Origin: Paracoccaceae bacterium
GTDB taxonomy: Bacteria; Pseudomonadota; Alphaproteobacteria; Rhodobacterales; Rhodobacteraceae
Reading direction: 5' to 3'
DNA: 40,028 nucleotides
Assembly: GCA_007692585.1 (NCBI GenBank)
Contig: REBU01000030.1
Coordinates: forward strand, 1 to 40,028
Below are positions 1-8,567 of this stretch, piece by piece; position 1 is the stretch's first letter, and each line of letters begins with the position of its first letter. The notes beneath the pieces are model-generated. The model ran no database searches and was not told the DNA's origin. It was given only the letters and a program-made list of their open reading frames with translations. The position numbers and the translations under genes were made by a program.

Positions 1-1043
1 AGAGACCCCGACCGCCAAACCGCCGAAATCCACATCCGCATCATTCGCAGGCTCTCTCGAACACATGGCGTTCGCTTGCTCATTCATGAACCGCTTCTCG
101 GCCCTTGGAACGGCCGAGATCGTTCGCGTGGCCTGAGGCTGAAGGGGAAAGGGGGCATCACGCCTCAGGCTCGAGTGGCGCAACAACGCCCATTGGACTT
201 ATACGAAAATGACTTCCGAGAGACTGCGTCACCTTTGGCACATCGGGCTTGCGACGTCCGCAATGCGGCAGAACACCGGTTTGTGTCCGTACATGAGATG
301 TTGTTGCACACCGATGACATTGGAGCCTGCTTGGCACTGAGCGCCTCTGACCTGGAAAGCCAAGCTCTGCGCATGTTGCGCTTGGCTCGATCAGCGATCA
401 TCGGCTTGTCGCTGGCGGTTCAGCATCAAGAGAAACACTTGAAAGAAAAAGCGTCAGACTTGGTGATGCCGATCCTCGCCATTCCGAAGGACCCTCGCTG
501 AACCGTCGCGTCGCATTCATCGGCCTTTGCTTTTGCCGAAAGCGAAAGCGACAGCACAGTGTTTTGTGGTGGTCATGGCGGGTTCCCCTTCTCCTTAGCC
601 GCGTGTCTCCGCTTTTGCCTACCTCGTCGTTCCGCACCATGTCCGCTCAGAGGCTGGCTGCTGTCGCGTGCTGCGCCATTCCTGAGCGACCGCTTCGGCG
701 AACCCTGCCCGACAGGCTGACCGTCAGCAAGGGGTCGGGCTCGTCGATCACGACGTCACCTTCGCACCGGGCGGGAAGCGGCCTTTGAGGTTGCGGCATT
801 ACAACCGCAGTATATGGCCAACATTACTTGTCGCTAGGCCAGCCTCGGTTGATAGAGGTGAGCAGATAGTGGTGTTTTGACAACCGGCTCAATCCCAACC
901 GCTCATAATTCAAACCGTGTTCAGCGAGCGGCGGGCCGAGCCGATGTTGGCTGGTGCCGCTGCCTATTTGTCAGAATGTTGTCTTGAACCCAATGGCGCC
1001 CACATAGCCAACCGCACCGCTTTGACCAACGGACGCCGAAGCA
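1..1043. other. Low-coding accessory stretch, no confident gene
   Basis: I see no intact gene in this first kilobase. Frame 1 is open without a stop from base 1 to 501, but its product (167 codons to the stop) resembles nothing I recognise. In frame 2 the last residues before the stop at 134-136 read FMNRFSALGTAEIVRVA, which looks like a natural protein C-terminus. Just upstream, frame 1 reads DRQTAEIHIRI, which may belong to the same protein before a frameshift. A very short minus-strand reading frame near 575 has a purine-rich ribosome-site-like leader. The stretch abuts an intact insertion sequence and reads as decayed mobile or plasmid-type DNA; that is an inference. Confidence 0.4.
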
Positions 1044-1047
1044 CTAG

Positions 1048-1885
1048 GCTCAGGACCTATTGATTTCAGCCTTGCGGCGTGATTCACGCTCCGCAAGGAG
1101 ACCGATCAATGAGCAATCTTTTCTGGCTGACTGACGCGCAAATGGAGCGTCTGAAACCCTTCTTCCCCAAGAGCCATGGCAAGCCGCGCGTCGATGATCG
1201 GCGTGTGCTGAGCGGCATTATCTTCATCAATCGCAATGGCTTGCGGTGGTGCGATGCGCCCAGGGAATATGGCCCGCACAAGACCTTGTACAACCGTTGG
1301 AAGCGGTGGAGCGATATGGGCGTGTTTGCGCGGATCATGGCGGGTCTGGCGGCAGAGGGGACCGAGACCAAGACGATCATGATCGACGCGACATATCTGA
1401 AGGCACATCGCACGGCATCGAGCCTGCGGGTAAAAAAGGGGGGCCTGGACGGCTGATCGGACGAACCAAGGGTGGCATGAACGCCAAGCTGCATGCTGTC
1501 ACGGATGCGATTGGCCGCCCGATCACCTTCTTCATGTCAGCCGGACAGGTCAGCGACTACACCGGCGCGGCGGCCTTGCTGAGGGAGTTGCCAGAAGCTG
1601 ACTGGCTGATCGCGGATCGCGGTTACGACGCAGACTGGTTCAGAGATGCGTTGAAAGACAAGGAGATAAAGCCCTGCATTCCCGGTCGGAAGCAGCGCAA
1701 GGTCTCGGTGAAATACGACAAGCGGCGCTACAAGCGCCGCAACCGGATCGAGATCATGTTCGGCAGGCTCAAGGACTGGCGACGGATCGCCACGCGCTAT
1801 GACCGATGCCCGAAAGTGTTCTTCTCTGCCGTCGCGCTCGCAGCGACAGTGCTGTTCTGGCTTTGAATATCAATGAGTCTGGAGC
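1048..1885 (+). mobile_element. IS5-family (IS427-like) insertion sequence, 838 bp
   Basis: The element is bounded by imperfect 17-bp inverted repeats. The left end is GCTCAGGACCTATTGAT (1048-1064) and the right end read inward is GCTCCAGACTCATTGAT (1885-1869), 13 of 17 identical. Each end is flanked by CTAG (1044-1047 and 1886-1889), which fits the YTAR target and 4-bp duplication known for IS5 relatives. CTAG is itself a palindrome, so the exact boundary could shift by a base or two. The size and the two-frame transposase agree with the IS427 group. With intact ends, target duplication and conserved transposase motifs, it is probably a recent, possibly active copy. Confidence 0.85.
1109..1866 (+). 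CDS. IS5-family transposase, two frames joined by -1 frameshift
   Basis: DDE transposase of about 252 residues if made by frameshifting. Frame A runs from ATG 1109 (AAGGAGA upstream) to the stop at 1454-1456, and frame B carries on to 1866. In frame A the codons read A-AAA-AAG at 1432-1438, a textbook -1 slippery heptamer followed by a G run. Slipping there joins SSLRVKK to GGPGRLIGRTKGGMNAKLHAV, restoring the usual family sequence. Catalytic positions are visible as IDATYLKAH (first Asp), LIADRGYDAD (second Asp) and NRIEIMFGRLKDWRR (Glu in the Y-R-E-type block). The N-terminus (LTDAQMERLKPFFP) is the IS5-type DUF4096 region. A simple indel mutation is the alternative, but the heptamer in the correct phase argues for programmed shifting. 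Confidence 0.88.
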
Positions 1886-1993
1886 CTAGGACGGTAAACG
1901 TAAAGGATACACAGTAAATCAGCGGTATGGCCAGTTTGTGATAGGTTGGTGGCGCTGGTCTGACGCCAAGGTTCTGCGTCTGCAAGTCGTTCC

Positions 1994-2220
1994 ATGCCTA
2001 TCTCTACGACTGGTAGTGTAAAGCTGATCGAAGCGGTGACGGAGCGGCTGATGGTGCGCCTGTCGGTGAGCGACGCCGATGGTCTGATGGTTTCCAGAAG
2101 CAGGCCGTCGCTGCGGCGTTGGAACCGGCAGCAGGACAGGCGCGCGATCTTGTCCCGCCTCTGGTTCTGCGAGGCGGTTGGTTACGACTGAAAACCGAGC
2201 CCGGCGCTGACCTTAGTTAG
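1994..2220 (+). pseudogene. Possible frameshifted IS66-type OrfA remnant
   Basis: Two overlapping frames carry pieces that resemble the small IS66 accessory protein OrfA. Frame 2 from 1994 reads TTGSVKLIEAVTE. The neighbouring frame from 2050 to the stop at 2218-2220 reads DGAPVGERRRWSDGFQKQAV followed by AAALEPA. The pattern 'RRRWSD..K..AV...LEPG' is the start of the helix-turn-helix in that family as I remember it. No single frame spans it and the helix-turn-helix is incomplete, so it would be a dead fragment. The assignment rests on a short motif only. Nothing else is visible between the insertion sequence and 2235. Confidence 0.28.
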
Positions 2221-2235
2221 GACCAACGAAAGCAG

Positions 2236-3000
2236 TCAGTCGAACCAGACGCGCAACGTTTCTTCAAACGCGCGAGGGGCTTCGGCATGTAGCCAATGCC
2301 CTGCCTTGGGAATTTTCGAAAACCGCGCGTTGGGAAAGAGCGCTTTGATCACAGGGCGATGCTCGGGTAACATGTAGTCCGACCGCGCACCGCTCAAAAA
2401 AAGCGTTGGCCCCGTGTAGCTTCCCGCCGGTTTGGGCCAGCCAGTGATCTGCGCCATTTCTTGCGCCAGCACATGCAGGTTCAACCGCCAACGCGGCGGG
2501 TCCGCGCGCAGGTCGAGGGATTGCAACAAAAACGCACGAACAGAGGGGTCGTCTACCCTGCTCGCCAGCGCCGAATCTGCCTGACCGCGTGTAGCGATCG
2601 CGCGCAGATCGAGGCTAAGCATCGCATCAATCAGCGGGGTCTGACTATGCGTGTAGCCGACCGGGGCGATATCTGCCACGAGAAGTCGCTTTACCAGATC
2701 AGGCGCGCTGAGCGCCAGCACCATCGCAGCTTTTCCCCCCATCGAATGTCCCAGCACATCGAAATCGCCCCCTTCCGCGCGGATGAGGTCGGCCAGATCA
2801 CACGCGAGATCGGCATAGGTATGAGTTGCTGACCAAGGGCTTTCCCCATGATTGCGCAGATCGACGCTCAGAACTTCACGACTGTCGGAAAGGCGCTTGG
2901 CAATTGCGCCCCAATTGCGCGCCGAGCCGAAAAGACCATGCACGATCAGGAGTTTTGGCAGCCCCGTCGGGCTGCCATTGCGCAAGATATTGAGCTTCAT
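2236..3000 (-). CDS. Alpha/beta-fold hydrolase (YbfF-like esterase)
   Basis: Serine hydrolase of 254 residues, the normal size for YbfF-type esterases. The oxyanion-side HGLFGSARNW lies at residues 21-30, DLRNHGES at 47-54, and the nucleophile elbow GHSMGG places Ser86. The acid is probably the Asp in SGARSDYM and the catalytic His is in AGHWLHAEAP near the C-terminus. No signal peptide is seen, so it should be cytoplasmic. It starts 33 bp after the glyA stop on the same strand and is probably co-transcribed. The natural substrate cannot be read from the sequence; YbfF relatives cleave short acyl esters and acyl-CoAs. Confidence 0.88.
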   Translation of the reverse strand: MKLNILRNGSPTGLPKLLIVHGLFGSARNWGAIAKRLSDSREVLSVDLRNHGESPWSATHTYADLACDLADLIRAEGGDFDVLGHSMGGKAAMVLALSAPDLVKRLLVADIAPVGYTHSQTPLIDAMLSLDLRAIATRGQADSALASRVDDPSVRAFLLQSLDLRADPPRWRLNLHVLAQEMAQITGWPKPAGSYTGPTLFLSGARSDYMLPEHRPVIKALFPNARFSKIPKAGHWLHAEAPRAFEETLRVWFD

Positions 3001-3033
3001 GCCTTCATCTGCTGCCGTTTTGTTCCTGACGCC

Positions 3034-4329
3034 TCAGAGTTCGGGATAGATCGGAAACCGCGCACAGAGCTCAGCGACCTCTGCCTTGACCTGCGCCTCG
3101 ATAGCGGCGTTCCCTGCTTCACCATGCGCGGCCAGCCCATCCACGACACGGATGATCCAATTGGCAACCTGGCGGAACTCGGTCTCGGTGAAGCCGCGCG
3201 TTGTGCCGGCTGGCGTGCCGAGGCGGATGCCGCTGGTGATCATCGGGCTTTCGGTATCGAAGGGAATGCCGTTCTTGTTGCATGTGATATGTGCCCGACC
3301 GAGCGCCTTCTCTGTTGCGTTGCCCTTCACCCCCTTGGGGCGCAGATCGACCAGCAACAGATGCGTATCCGTACCGCCTGTCACTGTGCCCAGACCGCCT
3401 TTTTCGAGCTGATCCGCCAGCGCCTTGGCATTGGCGATGACCTGTTTCTGGTAGTCACGGAAGCCAGGGCGCAGTGCTTCGCCAAAAGCCACAGCCTTGG
3501 CGGCGATTACATGCATCAATGGGCCGCCTTGGATGCCCGGGAAGATGGCCGAGTTGAATTTCTTGGCCAGCGCCTCGTCATTCGTCAGGATCATGCCACC
3601 GCGTGGGCCGCGCAGGGTTTTATGCGTCGTGGTCGTTGCGACATGCGCATGCGGGAAGGGCGAAGGGTACAGCCCGGCCGCAACCAACCCCGCGAAATGC
3701 GCCATATCGACCAGCAGATAGGCACCCACGGCATCCGCGATCTCGCGCATGCGCTTGAAGTCGATGATGCGCGGAATCGCAGAGCCCCCTGCGATCAGCA
3801 TTTTCGGTTTATGCTCGGCAGCGAGTGCGGCGATCTGATCGTAATCAACCTGCAGATCAGATTGGCGCACGCCGTACTGCACTGCGTTGAACCATTTGCC
3901 GGACTGGTTGGGCTTGGCCCCGTGGGTCAGGTGCCCGCCAGCATCGAGTGACATCCCGAGGATCGTATCCCCCGGCTGCAAGAGCGCTGTGAACACGCCC
4001 TGATTGGCCTGACTCCCCGAATTGGGCTGAACATTCGCAAAGTCACACCCGAACAGCTCGCAGGCCCGGCTGATCGCGAGGTTTTCGGCAACATCTACAA
4101 ATTGGCAGCCACCATAGTAGCGCCGCCCCGGATAGCCTTCGGCATATTTGTTTGTCAGGACAGAGCCCTGCGCCTCCATCACGGCCTTCGAAACAATATT
4201 TTCGGATGCGATCAACTCGATCTCGTCGCGTTGCCGCCCAAGCTCCGAACGCATCGCTGCAAAAAGTTCCGGGTCGCGTTCGGCAACTGTGTCAGTGAAG
4301 AAACCTGTGTCGCGTGCTGTCTGGTCCAT
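3034..4329 (-). CDS. glyA: Serine hydroxymethyltransferase
   Basis: PLP enzyme that interconverts serine and glycine while loading one-carbon units onto tetrahydrofolate in the cytoplasm. It has 431 residues, typical for bacteria. [11 protein letters not shown] opens the fold; the substrate region contains [13 protein letters not shown] (62-74); the PLP-binding lysine is Lys237 in [14 protein letters not shown]; and [13 protein letters not shown] supplies the cofactor Asp/His. The ATG at 4329 follows GGAGG by four bases. The N-terminal 15 residues are longer than in E. coli, as is common in alphaproteobacteria. It leads a likely two-gene operon with the downstream hydrolase and is divergent from nadK. 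Confidence 0.98.
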   Translation of the reverse strand: MDQTARDTGFFTDTVAERDPELFAAMRSELGRQRDEIELIASENIVSKAVMEAQGSVLTNKYAEGYPGRRYYGGCQFVDVAENLAISRACELFGCDFANVQPNSGSQANQGVFTALLQPGDTILGMSLDAGGHLTHGAKPNQSGKWFNAVQYGVRQSDLQVDYDQIAALAAEHKPKMLIAGGSAIPRIIDFKRMREIADAVGAYLLVDMAHFAGLVAAGLYPSPFPHAHVATTTTHKTLRGPRGGMILTNDEALAKKFNSAIFPGIQGGPLMHVIAAKAVAFGEALRPGFRDYQKQVIANAKALADQLEKGGLGTVTGGTDTHLLLVDLRPKGVKGNATEKALGRAHITCNKNGIPFDTESPMITSGIRLGTPAGTTRGFTETEFRQVANWIIRVVDGLAAHGEAGNAAIEAQVKAEVAELCARFPIYPEL

Positions 4330-4366
4330 AAAGCCTCCGGGGGTGTCGCGTATCTAGGATGAGCGC

Positions 4367-4394
4367 TTTCTACCCTAACCATGGCGACAGGCAA
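4367..4394 (-). promoter_or_regulatory. Candidate glyA promoter
   Basis: Read on the minus strand, TTGCCT (4394-4389) and TAGAAA (4372-4367) are separated by 16 bp, a passable sigma70-type pair about 40 bp upstream of the glyA start. It lies in the 201-bp divergent gap with nadK (4330-4530). I see no riboswitch in that gap. This is a pattern match only. Confidence 0.3.
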
Positions 4395-4530
4395 AGGCTT
4401 CATTGCGCCGCATCCCTGACTGACTGCGACAAGCCACATGAATTGCAGCGGCTTCCCTCACGACAGGTTCGCGCTTGCCAAGCTGCGATCGGCAGGCCAG
4501 AAAGAGGCGTTCCCAAGCAGGAGACACCGG

Positions 4531-5292
4531 ATGCCGCTTAAACTCGCGCTATTGGCAAGTCAGGCGCCGGACGCGCAAGCCGCGCTTGAAATCCTAACGG
4601 CACGCCATAGGCATGTCACAGTCGAGCAGGCGGATGTCATCATTGCCCTTGGGGGGGACGGGTTCATGCTGCAGACCTTGCATGCCACCCAGCACCTGAG
4701 CGCCCCGGTTTATGGGATGAATCGCGGCACGGTCGGATTTCTGATGAATGCGTGGGAGCCGACCGGCTTGATGGATCGACTACAGGCGGCGGAAATGGCC
4801 GTGCTCAATCCACTTCGGATGAAGGCCACCCGGATCGATGGCACCGTCAGCGAAGCGCTTGCGATCAATGAGGTTTCGCTCTTGCGCCAAGGCGCGCAGG
4901 CGGCGAAGCTGCGGATCATCGTTGATGGTAAACAGCGGCTTGATGAGCTGGTCGCGGATGGGGCGATGCTCAGCACGCCCGCGGGATCCACGGCTTATAA
5001 TTATTCTGCGCATGGCCCGATCCTGCCGATTGGGTCCGACGTTCTGGCCCTGACGCCAGTCGCCGCCTTCCGGCCCCGGCGCTGGCGCGGGGCGCTGCTG
5101 CCCAAATCCTCGCATGTGCGATTTGAAGTGATTGACCCCGAGCGCCGCCCGGTGATGGCCGATGCTGATAGCGGCTCCGTGCGCAACGTTGTGCGGGTCG
5201 ATATCACGTCGGCGCGCGATATCGCTCATAAGCTGATGTTCGATCCCGGGCATGGTCTGGAGGAGCGGTTGATCCGCGAACAATTCGTCTGA
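4531..5292 (+). CDS. nadK: NAD kinase
   Basis: ATP-dependent phosphorylation of NAD to NADP; cytoplasmic. The start is ATG 4531, preceded by AGGAGA with good spacing; an in-frame ATG further upstream (4438) has no such support and adds non-conserved residues. The product is 253 residues. The diagnostic GGDG lies at residues 41-44 (DVIIALGGDGFML). It is followed by the NE motif (ALAINEVSLL) and the nucleotide-binding TPAGSTAYNYSAHGPI. The length is short for the family, as is usual in alphaproteobacteria. Its stop codon is immediately followed by the stop of the convergent DCC gene, with no spacer. Confidence 0.96.
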   Translation: MPLKLALLASQAPDAQAALEILTARHRHVTVEQADVIIALGGDGFMLQTLHATQHLSAPVYGMNRGTVGFLMNAWEPTGLMDRLQAAEMAVLNPLRMKATRIDGTVSEALAINEVSLLRQGAQAAKLRIIVDGKQRLDELVADGAMLSTPAGSTAYNYSAHGPILPIGSDVLALTPVAAFRPRRWRGALLPKSSHVRFEVIDPERRPVMADADSGSVRNVVRVDITSARDIAHKLMFDPGHGLEERLIREQFV

Positions 5293-5664
5293 TCAGGCTA
5301 CGCGACGCGCCTCTCGGCGCAGATGCAGCCGGTAAAGGGCAGGCGCAGCGATGCGGTTATATCCGACATCCGCAATCTGGCGCAGCACGGGAAGCGACAG
5401 AAGCCGTGCCAGCCAGCGCCAGCGGGGCAGTTCACGCCAGAGCATCAGAAACGCCGGAAAACCGGAAATAATCCGGTCGCCCCGGCGTGCATGCAACCGC
5501 CGTGTGGCCTGATCTGCATCCAGCTTCCATGTGCTCAGGTCGGCGTCGTGCAGATCAGTGAAGCGCAGTGCCACCCCAGAGCGTTCAGCCTGTTTGCGGT
5601 ATTGCGCGATCTCTGCCGAACAAATGGGGCAGCGTCCATTGTAAAGAATTTCTGTCTGTTCCAT
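5293..5664 (-). CDS. DCC-family thiol-disulfide oxidoreductase (DUF393)
   Basis: Small protein of 123 residues with the family signature near the N-terminus: ILYNGRCPICSAEI, giving a CxxC-type pair at Cys15 and Cys18 (family form YDGxCxxC; here Asn replaces Asp). A hydrophobic C-terminal half (FLMLWRELPRWRWLARLLSLPV) fits the family's conserved region ending in YNRIA. Function in the family is poorly defined; a thioredoxin-like redox role is inferred. It lies 30 bp downstream of alkB on the same strand, so it may be the last gene of the mutY-gloA-alkB run, and it ends exactly against nadK. Confidence 0.85.
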   Translation of the reverse strand: MEQTEILYNGRCPICSAEIAQYRKQAERSGVALRFTDLHDADLSTWKLDADQATRRLHARRGDRIISGFPAFLMLWRELPRWRWLARLLSLPVLRQIADVGYNRIAAPALYRLHLRREARRVA

Positions 5665-5694
5665 GAACCAGATTTAGCGGGCCTGGCGACTATC

Positions 5695-6831
5695 TCAAGA
5701 CGCTCCCTTGGGAATTGGTGTGGTATGGTTCGTGTAATCCGTCCAATCCTCGATATCAGGATAGAACTGCCGCCGCCAAGCGCGCACCTTCGGGTTCATG
5801 TAGCGGCGGAACAAGGGTGGCACCATCGCCAATGTGGTCAGCGCCGGATAGCCGAAGGGCAATTGCGGGGCCGCGGTGTCGTCATAGGTCTGCAAGAGCG
5901 GGAAGCGCCGTTCGGGCTTGTAATGATGATCGGAATGGCGCTGCAGATTGATCATCAGCCAATTCGACGCTGCATGCGAGGCGTTCCAACTGTGATGCGG
6001 TCGCACGGGTTCATATTTGCCATCGCCAAGGTAGCGCCGCGTCAGCCCGTAATGTTCGATGTAATTGGTCAGTTCCAGATGCCAGAAGGCAACACAGGCT
6101 TGCACCACGAACAGCAACACGCCCCAGCCCCCACCAAGGGCCAGGGCGAGCCCCAGCATCCCCCCTTGCAGGGCAGCAAACCGCCAGAACGGATTGGACC
6201 GGTGCCACCACGGCAACCCTTTGCGCGCCAGCATCGCCGCTTCTGCCCGGAAGGCAGACGGCGGACAGTCACGAAGGACGCGGCCAAAATAGGCGATGAA
6301 ACCTTCGTTGTAGCGCGCTGTGACCGGGTCGCGCGGCGTGCCGACATAGCGGTGATGGACCAGCAGATGTTCAGAGCGGAAATGCGAATAGAGGACCGAG
6401 GCTAACAGCAGGTCGGCAAGCCAGCGCTCCAGCGGGGTTTTCTGGTGAAGCAGTTCATGGCTATAGACGATGCCGATCACACCCGTCATGACGCCGAGTG
6501 CAAACACCGCACCGATCTGTTCCCACCAAGGCAGATCGCCCGAGGCCAGCAGCCAAATGACGCCGAAAATCGTGACAAACTGGATCGGAAACCAGATCAG
6601 AGTGATCAAGCGGTACCAAAAGAGATCTGTCACGGGGGTTTCGACATCTGGGTTATGGACATTCAACCCGGTGATGAAATCGATGACAGTGAAGGCCCAC
6701 CAGCCATAGGCCACGGCAAGCATGAACCACCAGCCCCCCCAGAGCGCTGATAGCCAGACCAATGGCACAAATCCCAATGACACCCAGAAGGGGATCGCGG
6801 CGCTCAACTTGCGGAATTGCTCAGGGCTCAC
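5695..6831 (-). CDS. alkB: Alkane 1-monooxygenase (AlkB-type membrane di-iron enzyme)
   Basis: Integral-membrane non-haem di-iron hydroxylase of 378 residues that would oxidise the terminal methyl of n-alkanes to 1-alkanols. Several long hydrophobic segments fill the N-terminal third. All histidine boxes are present: HELLHQ, EHLLVHHRYVGTPRDP, the AlkB signature NYIEHYGL, and LQRHSDHHYKP. The NYxEHYGL block separates AlkB from fatty-acid desaturases and xylene monooxygenases. The start is GTG 6831; the ribosome site is weak, so initiation may be inefficient. No rubredoxin or rubredoxin reductase gene is in the window, so the electron donor must be encoded elsewhere. It follows gloA by 79 bp. 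Confidence 0.9.
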   Translation of the reverse strand: MSPEQFRKLSAAIPFWVSLGFVPLVWLSALWGGWWFMLAVAYGWWAFTVIDFITGLNVHNPDVETPVTDLFWYRLITLIWFPIQFVTIFGVIWLLASGDLPWWEQIGAVFALGVMTGVIGIVYSHELLHQKTPLERWLADLLLASVLYSHFRSEHLLVHHRYVGTPRDPVTARYNEGFIAYFGRVLRDCPPSAFRAEAAMLARKGLPWWHRSNPFWRFAALQGGMLGLALALGGGWGVLLFVVQACVAFWHLELTNYIEHYGLTRRYLGDGKYEPVRPHHSWNASHAASNWLMINLQRHSDHHYKPERRFPLLQTYDDTAAPQLPFGYPALTTLAMVPPLFRRYMNPKVRAWRRQFYPDIEDWTDYTNHTTPIPKGAS

Positions 6832-6910
6832 GGTACATCACTCATGCTATAGGCGGAGCAGACGATAGCGCAGTTTCAACGCGCTGACAGCCCCTGCGCG
6901 CTGCGACAGT

Positions 6911-7411
6911 TTAGACGCGATTGCCGCCCACAAGCGCGTCCATCATCGATGGCTGCACAATCTCGATCCAGTAGCCATCCGGGTCCCGGATGAAAGCAAT
7001 CTGCTTCATGCCCCCTTCACCAAGGCGTTTCTGGAAGCTGACGCCCAGTGCGTCAAACCGTGCGCAGGCTGCCTCGATATCGGGGACAGCGATGCAGATA
7101 TGCCCAAAGCCCTTGGGGTCGGAATTGCCCGAATGCATCTCCGTTTCGCTGTCCTCGCTACCCCAGTTATGGGTCAGCTCCAGCAGGCCCGGCATGCCAA
7201 AGGCCTGCTCCAGCGTGACATGTTCGGCCCTGCCCTGCCCGCGTGGTTGCAGGAAATACAACGAAAACTGCGCTTCTGCGAAGTCCAGTTGTGTGACCAA
7301 CCGGAATCCCAGGACTTCACAATAGAAATTCAACGCGCGTCCCGGCTCCTTGATGCGCAACATGGTATGGGTCAGCACGAATTGATCGGTCGCGTTCAGG
7401 TCATCACTCAT
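6911..7411 (-). CDS. gloA: Lactoylglutathione lyase (glyoxalase I)
   Basis: Converts the methylglyoxal-glutathione hemithioacetal to S-lactoylglutathione in the cytoplasm. It is 166 residues with a vicinal-oxygen-chelate fold. Likely metal ligands are His15 (THTMLRI), Glu78 (LLELTHNWG), His104 (GFGHICIAV) and Glu150 (WIEIVQP). The insertion around NWGSEDSETE between the two halves marks the longer, usually zinc-dependent glyoxalase type. The start ATG (7411-7409) overlaps the mutY stop as ATGA, implying translational coupling. The frame continues upstream without this start, but that part lies inside mutY. Confidence 0.95.
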   Translation of the reverse strand: MSDDLNATDQFVLTHTMLRIKEPGRALNFYCEVLGFRLVTQLDFAEAQFSLYFLQPRGQGRAEHVTLEQAFGMPGLLELTHNWGSEDSETEMHSGNSDPKGFGHICIAVPDIEAACARFDALGVSFQKRLGEGGMKQIAFIRDPDGYWIEIVQPSMMDALVGGNRV

Positions 7412-8466
7412 ATGGGCTCCGTCTGGACTAGAAAATCGGCTGCCAGCGCATGCGCCTTGCGCATGACTGTTGCAAGGCCGCGTGGATCGAACTCTGCCGC
7501 CGCCACGAAGGTTCCCGGCGCATCCATCGGCAGATGCGCCGCACGCAGCGACAGGCGCAGATGGAAATGTGTGAAGGTGTGGCGCACCTCGCCGGGCACT
7601 CTGCACCAGTCAGCCGGGCATGGGGGCGCGTCGGCGACCGTGGGATCTTCGCGCCACTCGCTGCCGGGCCAGCCCAGCATTCCGCCCAGCAAGCCGTGAT
7701 CGGGCCGCTGTTCGAGCAACCACGCCCCATCCGCGCGGCGCGCGACATAGGCGACGCCGAACCGCACAGGCTTGGCCGGTTTGCGCGTCTTGCGCGGCAG
7801 CATCGCGGCGGTGCCTGCCGCACGCGCCGCGCAGTCCCCCATTAGCGGGCAAATCCCGCAAGCGGGGTTTCGCGGCGTGCAGATGGTTGCGCCGAGATCC
7901 ATTACGGCTTGGGCATAATCACCAGGTCGCGAACAGGGCGTGAGGCGGGCAGCAAGGTCTGTCAACAGCGGCTTGGCTGCCGGAAGGGGCATGTGCTCAT
8001 CAAAAAGCCGCGCCATCACCCGCTCGACATTGCCATCGACCACAGTTTCAGGCTGGTCAAAGGCAATCGCGGCAATTGCGGCAGAGGTATATGGCCCTAT
8101 TCCCGGCAAGTCCTGAAGCGCCGCGCGGTCCTGTGGGAAGCCCCCGTGCGCGACGACCACACGGGCGCATTTCAACAGGTTGCGTGCGCGTGCGTAATAG
8201 CCTAGCCCCGCCCATTCGGCCATGACATCGCTATCATTTGCTGCCGCCAAGTCATCGACCGACGGCCAGCGCGTCGTGAACCGATGGAAATACGACTTGA
8301 CCGCCGCGACCGTCGTCTGCTGCAGCATCACTTCCGAGAGCCAGATCCGATAGGGATCGGGCCGTTCCCTGCTGCCCGGCGGCATCCGCCATGGCAGCTG
8401 ACGGGCGTGCTTGTCATACCAGTCCAGCAACGCAGGCGCGATCGAAGTGGCGGCGGCGTCACGCAT
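7408..8466 (-). CDS. mutY: A/G-specific adenine DNA glycosylase
   Basis: Removes adenine mispaired with 8-oxoguanine. It is 352 residues with both domains. The helix-hairpin-helix is LPGIGPYT (120-127), Glu45 in SEVMLQQT is the acid/base residue, and Asp144 in VVDGNVERV is the catalytic aspartate. The iron-sulfur loop has Cys196, 203, 206 and 212 (C-x6-C-x2-C-x5-C). The C-terminal half (from about 235) is the NUDIX-like domain that recognises 8-oxoG, ending with TFTHFHLRLSL. It is divergent from the DciA-like gene and is the first gene of the minus-strand mutY-gloA-alkB run. Confidence 0.97.
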   Translation of the reverse strand: MRDAAATSIAPALLDWYDKHARQLPWRMPPGSRERPDPYRIWLSEVMLQQTTVAAVKSYFHRFTTRWPSVDDLAAANDSDVMAEWAGLGYYARARNLLKCARVVVAHGGFPQDRAALQDLPGIGPYTSAAIAAIAFDQPETVVDGNVERVMARLFDEHMPLPAAKPLLTDLAARLTPCSRPGDYAQAVMDLGATICTPRNPACGICPLMGDCAARAAGTAAMLPRKTRKPAKPVRFGVAYVARRADGAWLLEQRPDHGLLGGMLGWPGSEWREDPTVADAPPCPADWCRVPGEVRHTFTHFHLRLSLRAAHLPMDAPGTFVAAAEFDPRGLATVMRKAHALAADFLVQTEPI

Positions 8467-8567
8467 GTGTCAGAGGCCCCTTCGCCAAAATTCACGTCCC
8501 CCTCTGGTCAATTACGCGTCAGAGGGTAAACTGCGCGACGCAAGCTGCAAGGATGAACCCGCCCCAG

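Noticed and set aside
1892-1908. Second possible MerR/LiuR site (TAAACGTAAA) beside the insertion sequence
   Set aside because: Only one arm matches, spacing is off by a base, and no gene start lies downstream.
2848-3951. Long plus-strand open frame opposite glyA and the hydrolase
   Set aside because: Its codon pattern mirrors glyA, a certain gene, on the other strand; no ribosome site and no recognisable protein.
5323-6405. Plus-strand open frame of 360 codons opposite alkB and the DCC gene
   Set aside because: Antisense shadow of genes with clear motifs; sequence rich in Arg, Gln and His without domains.
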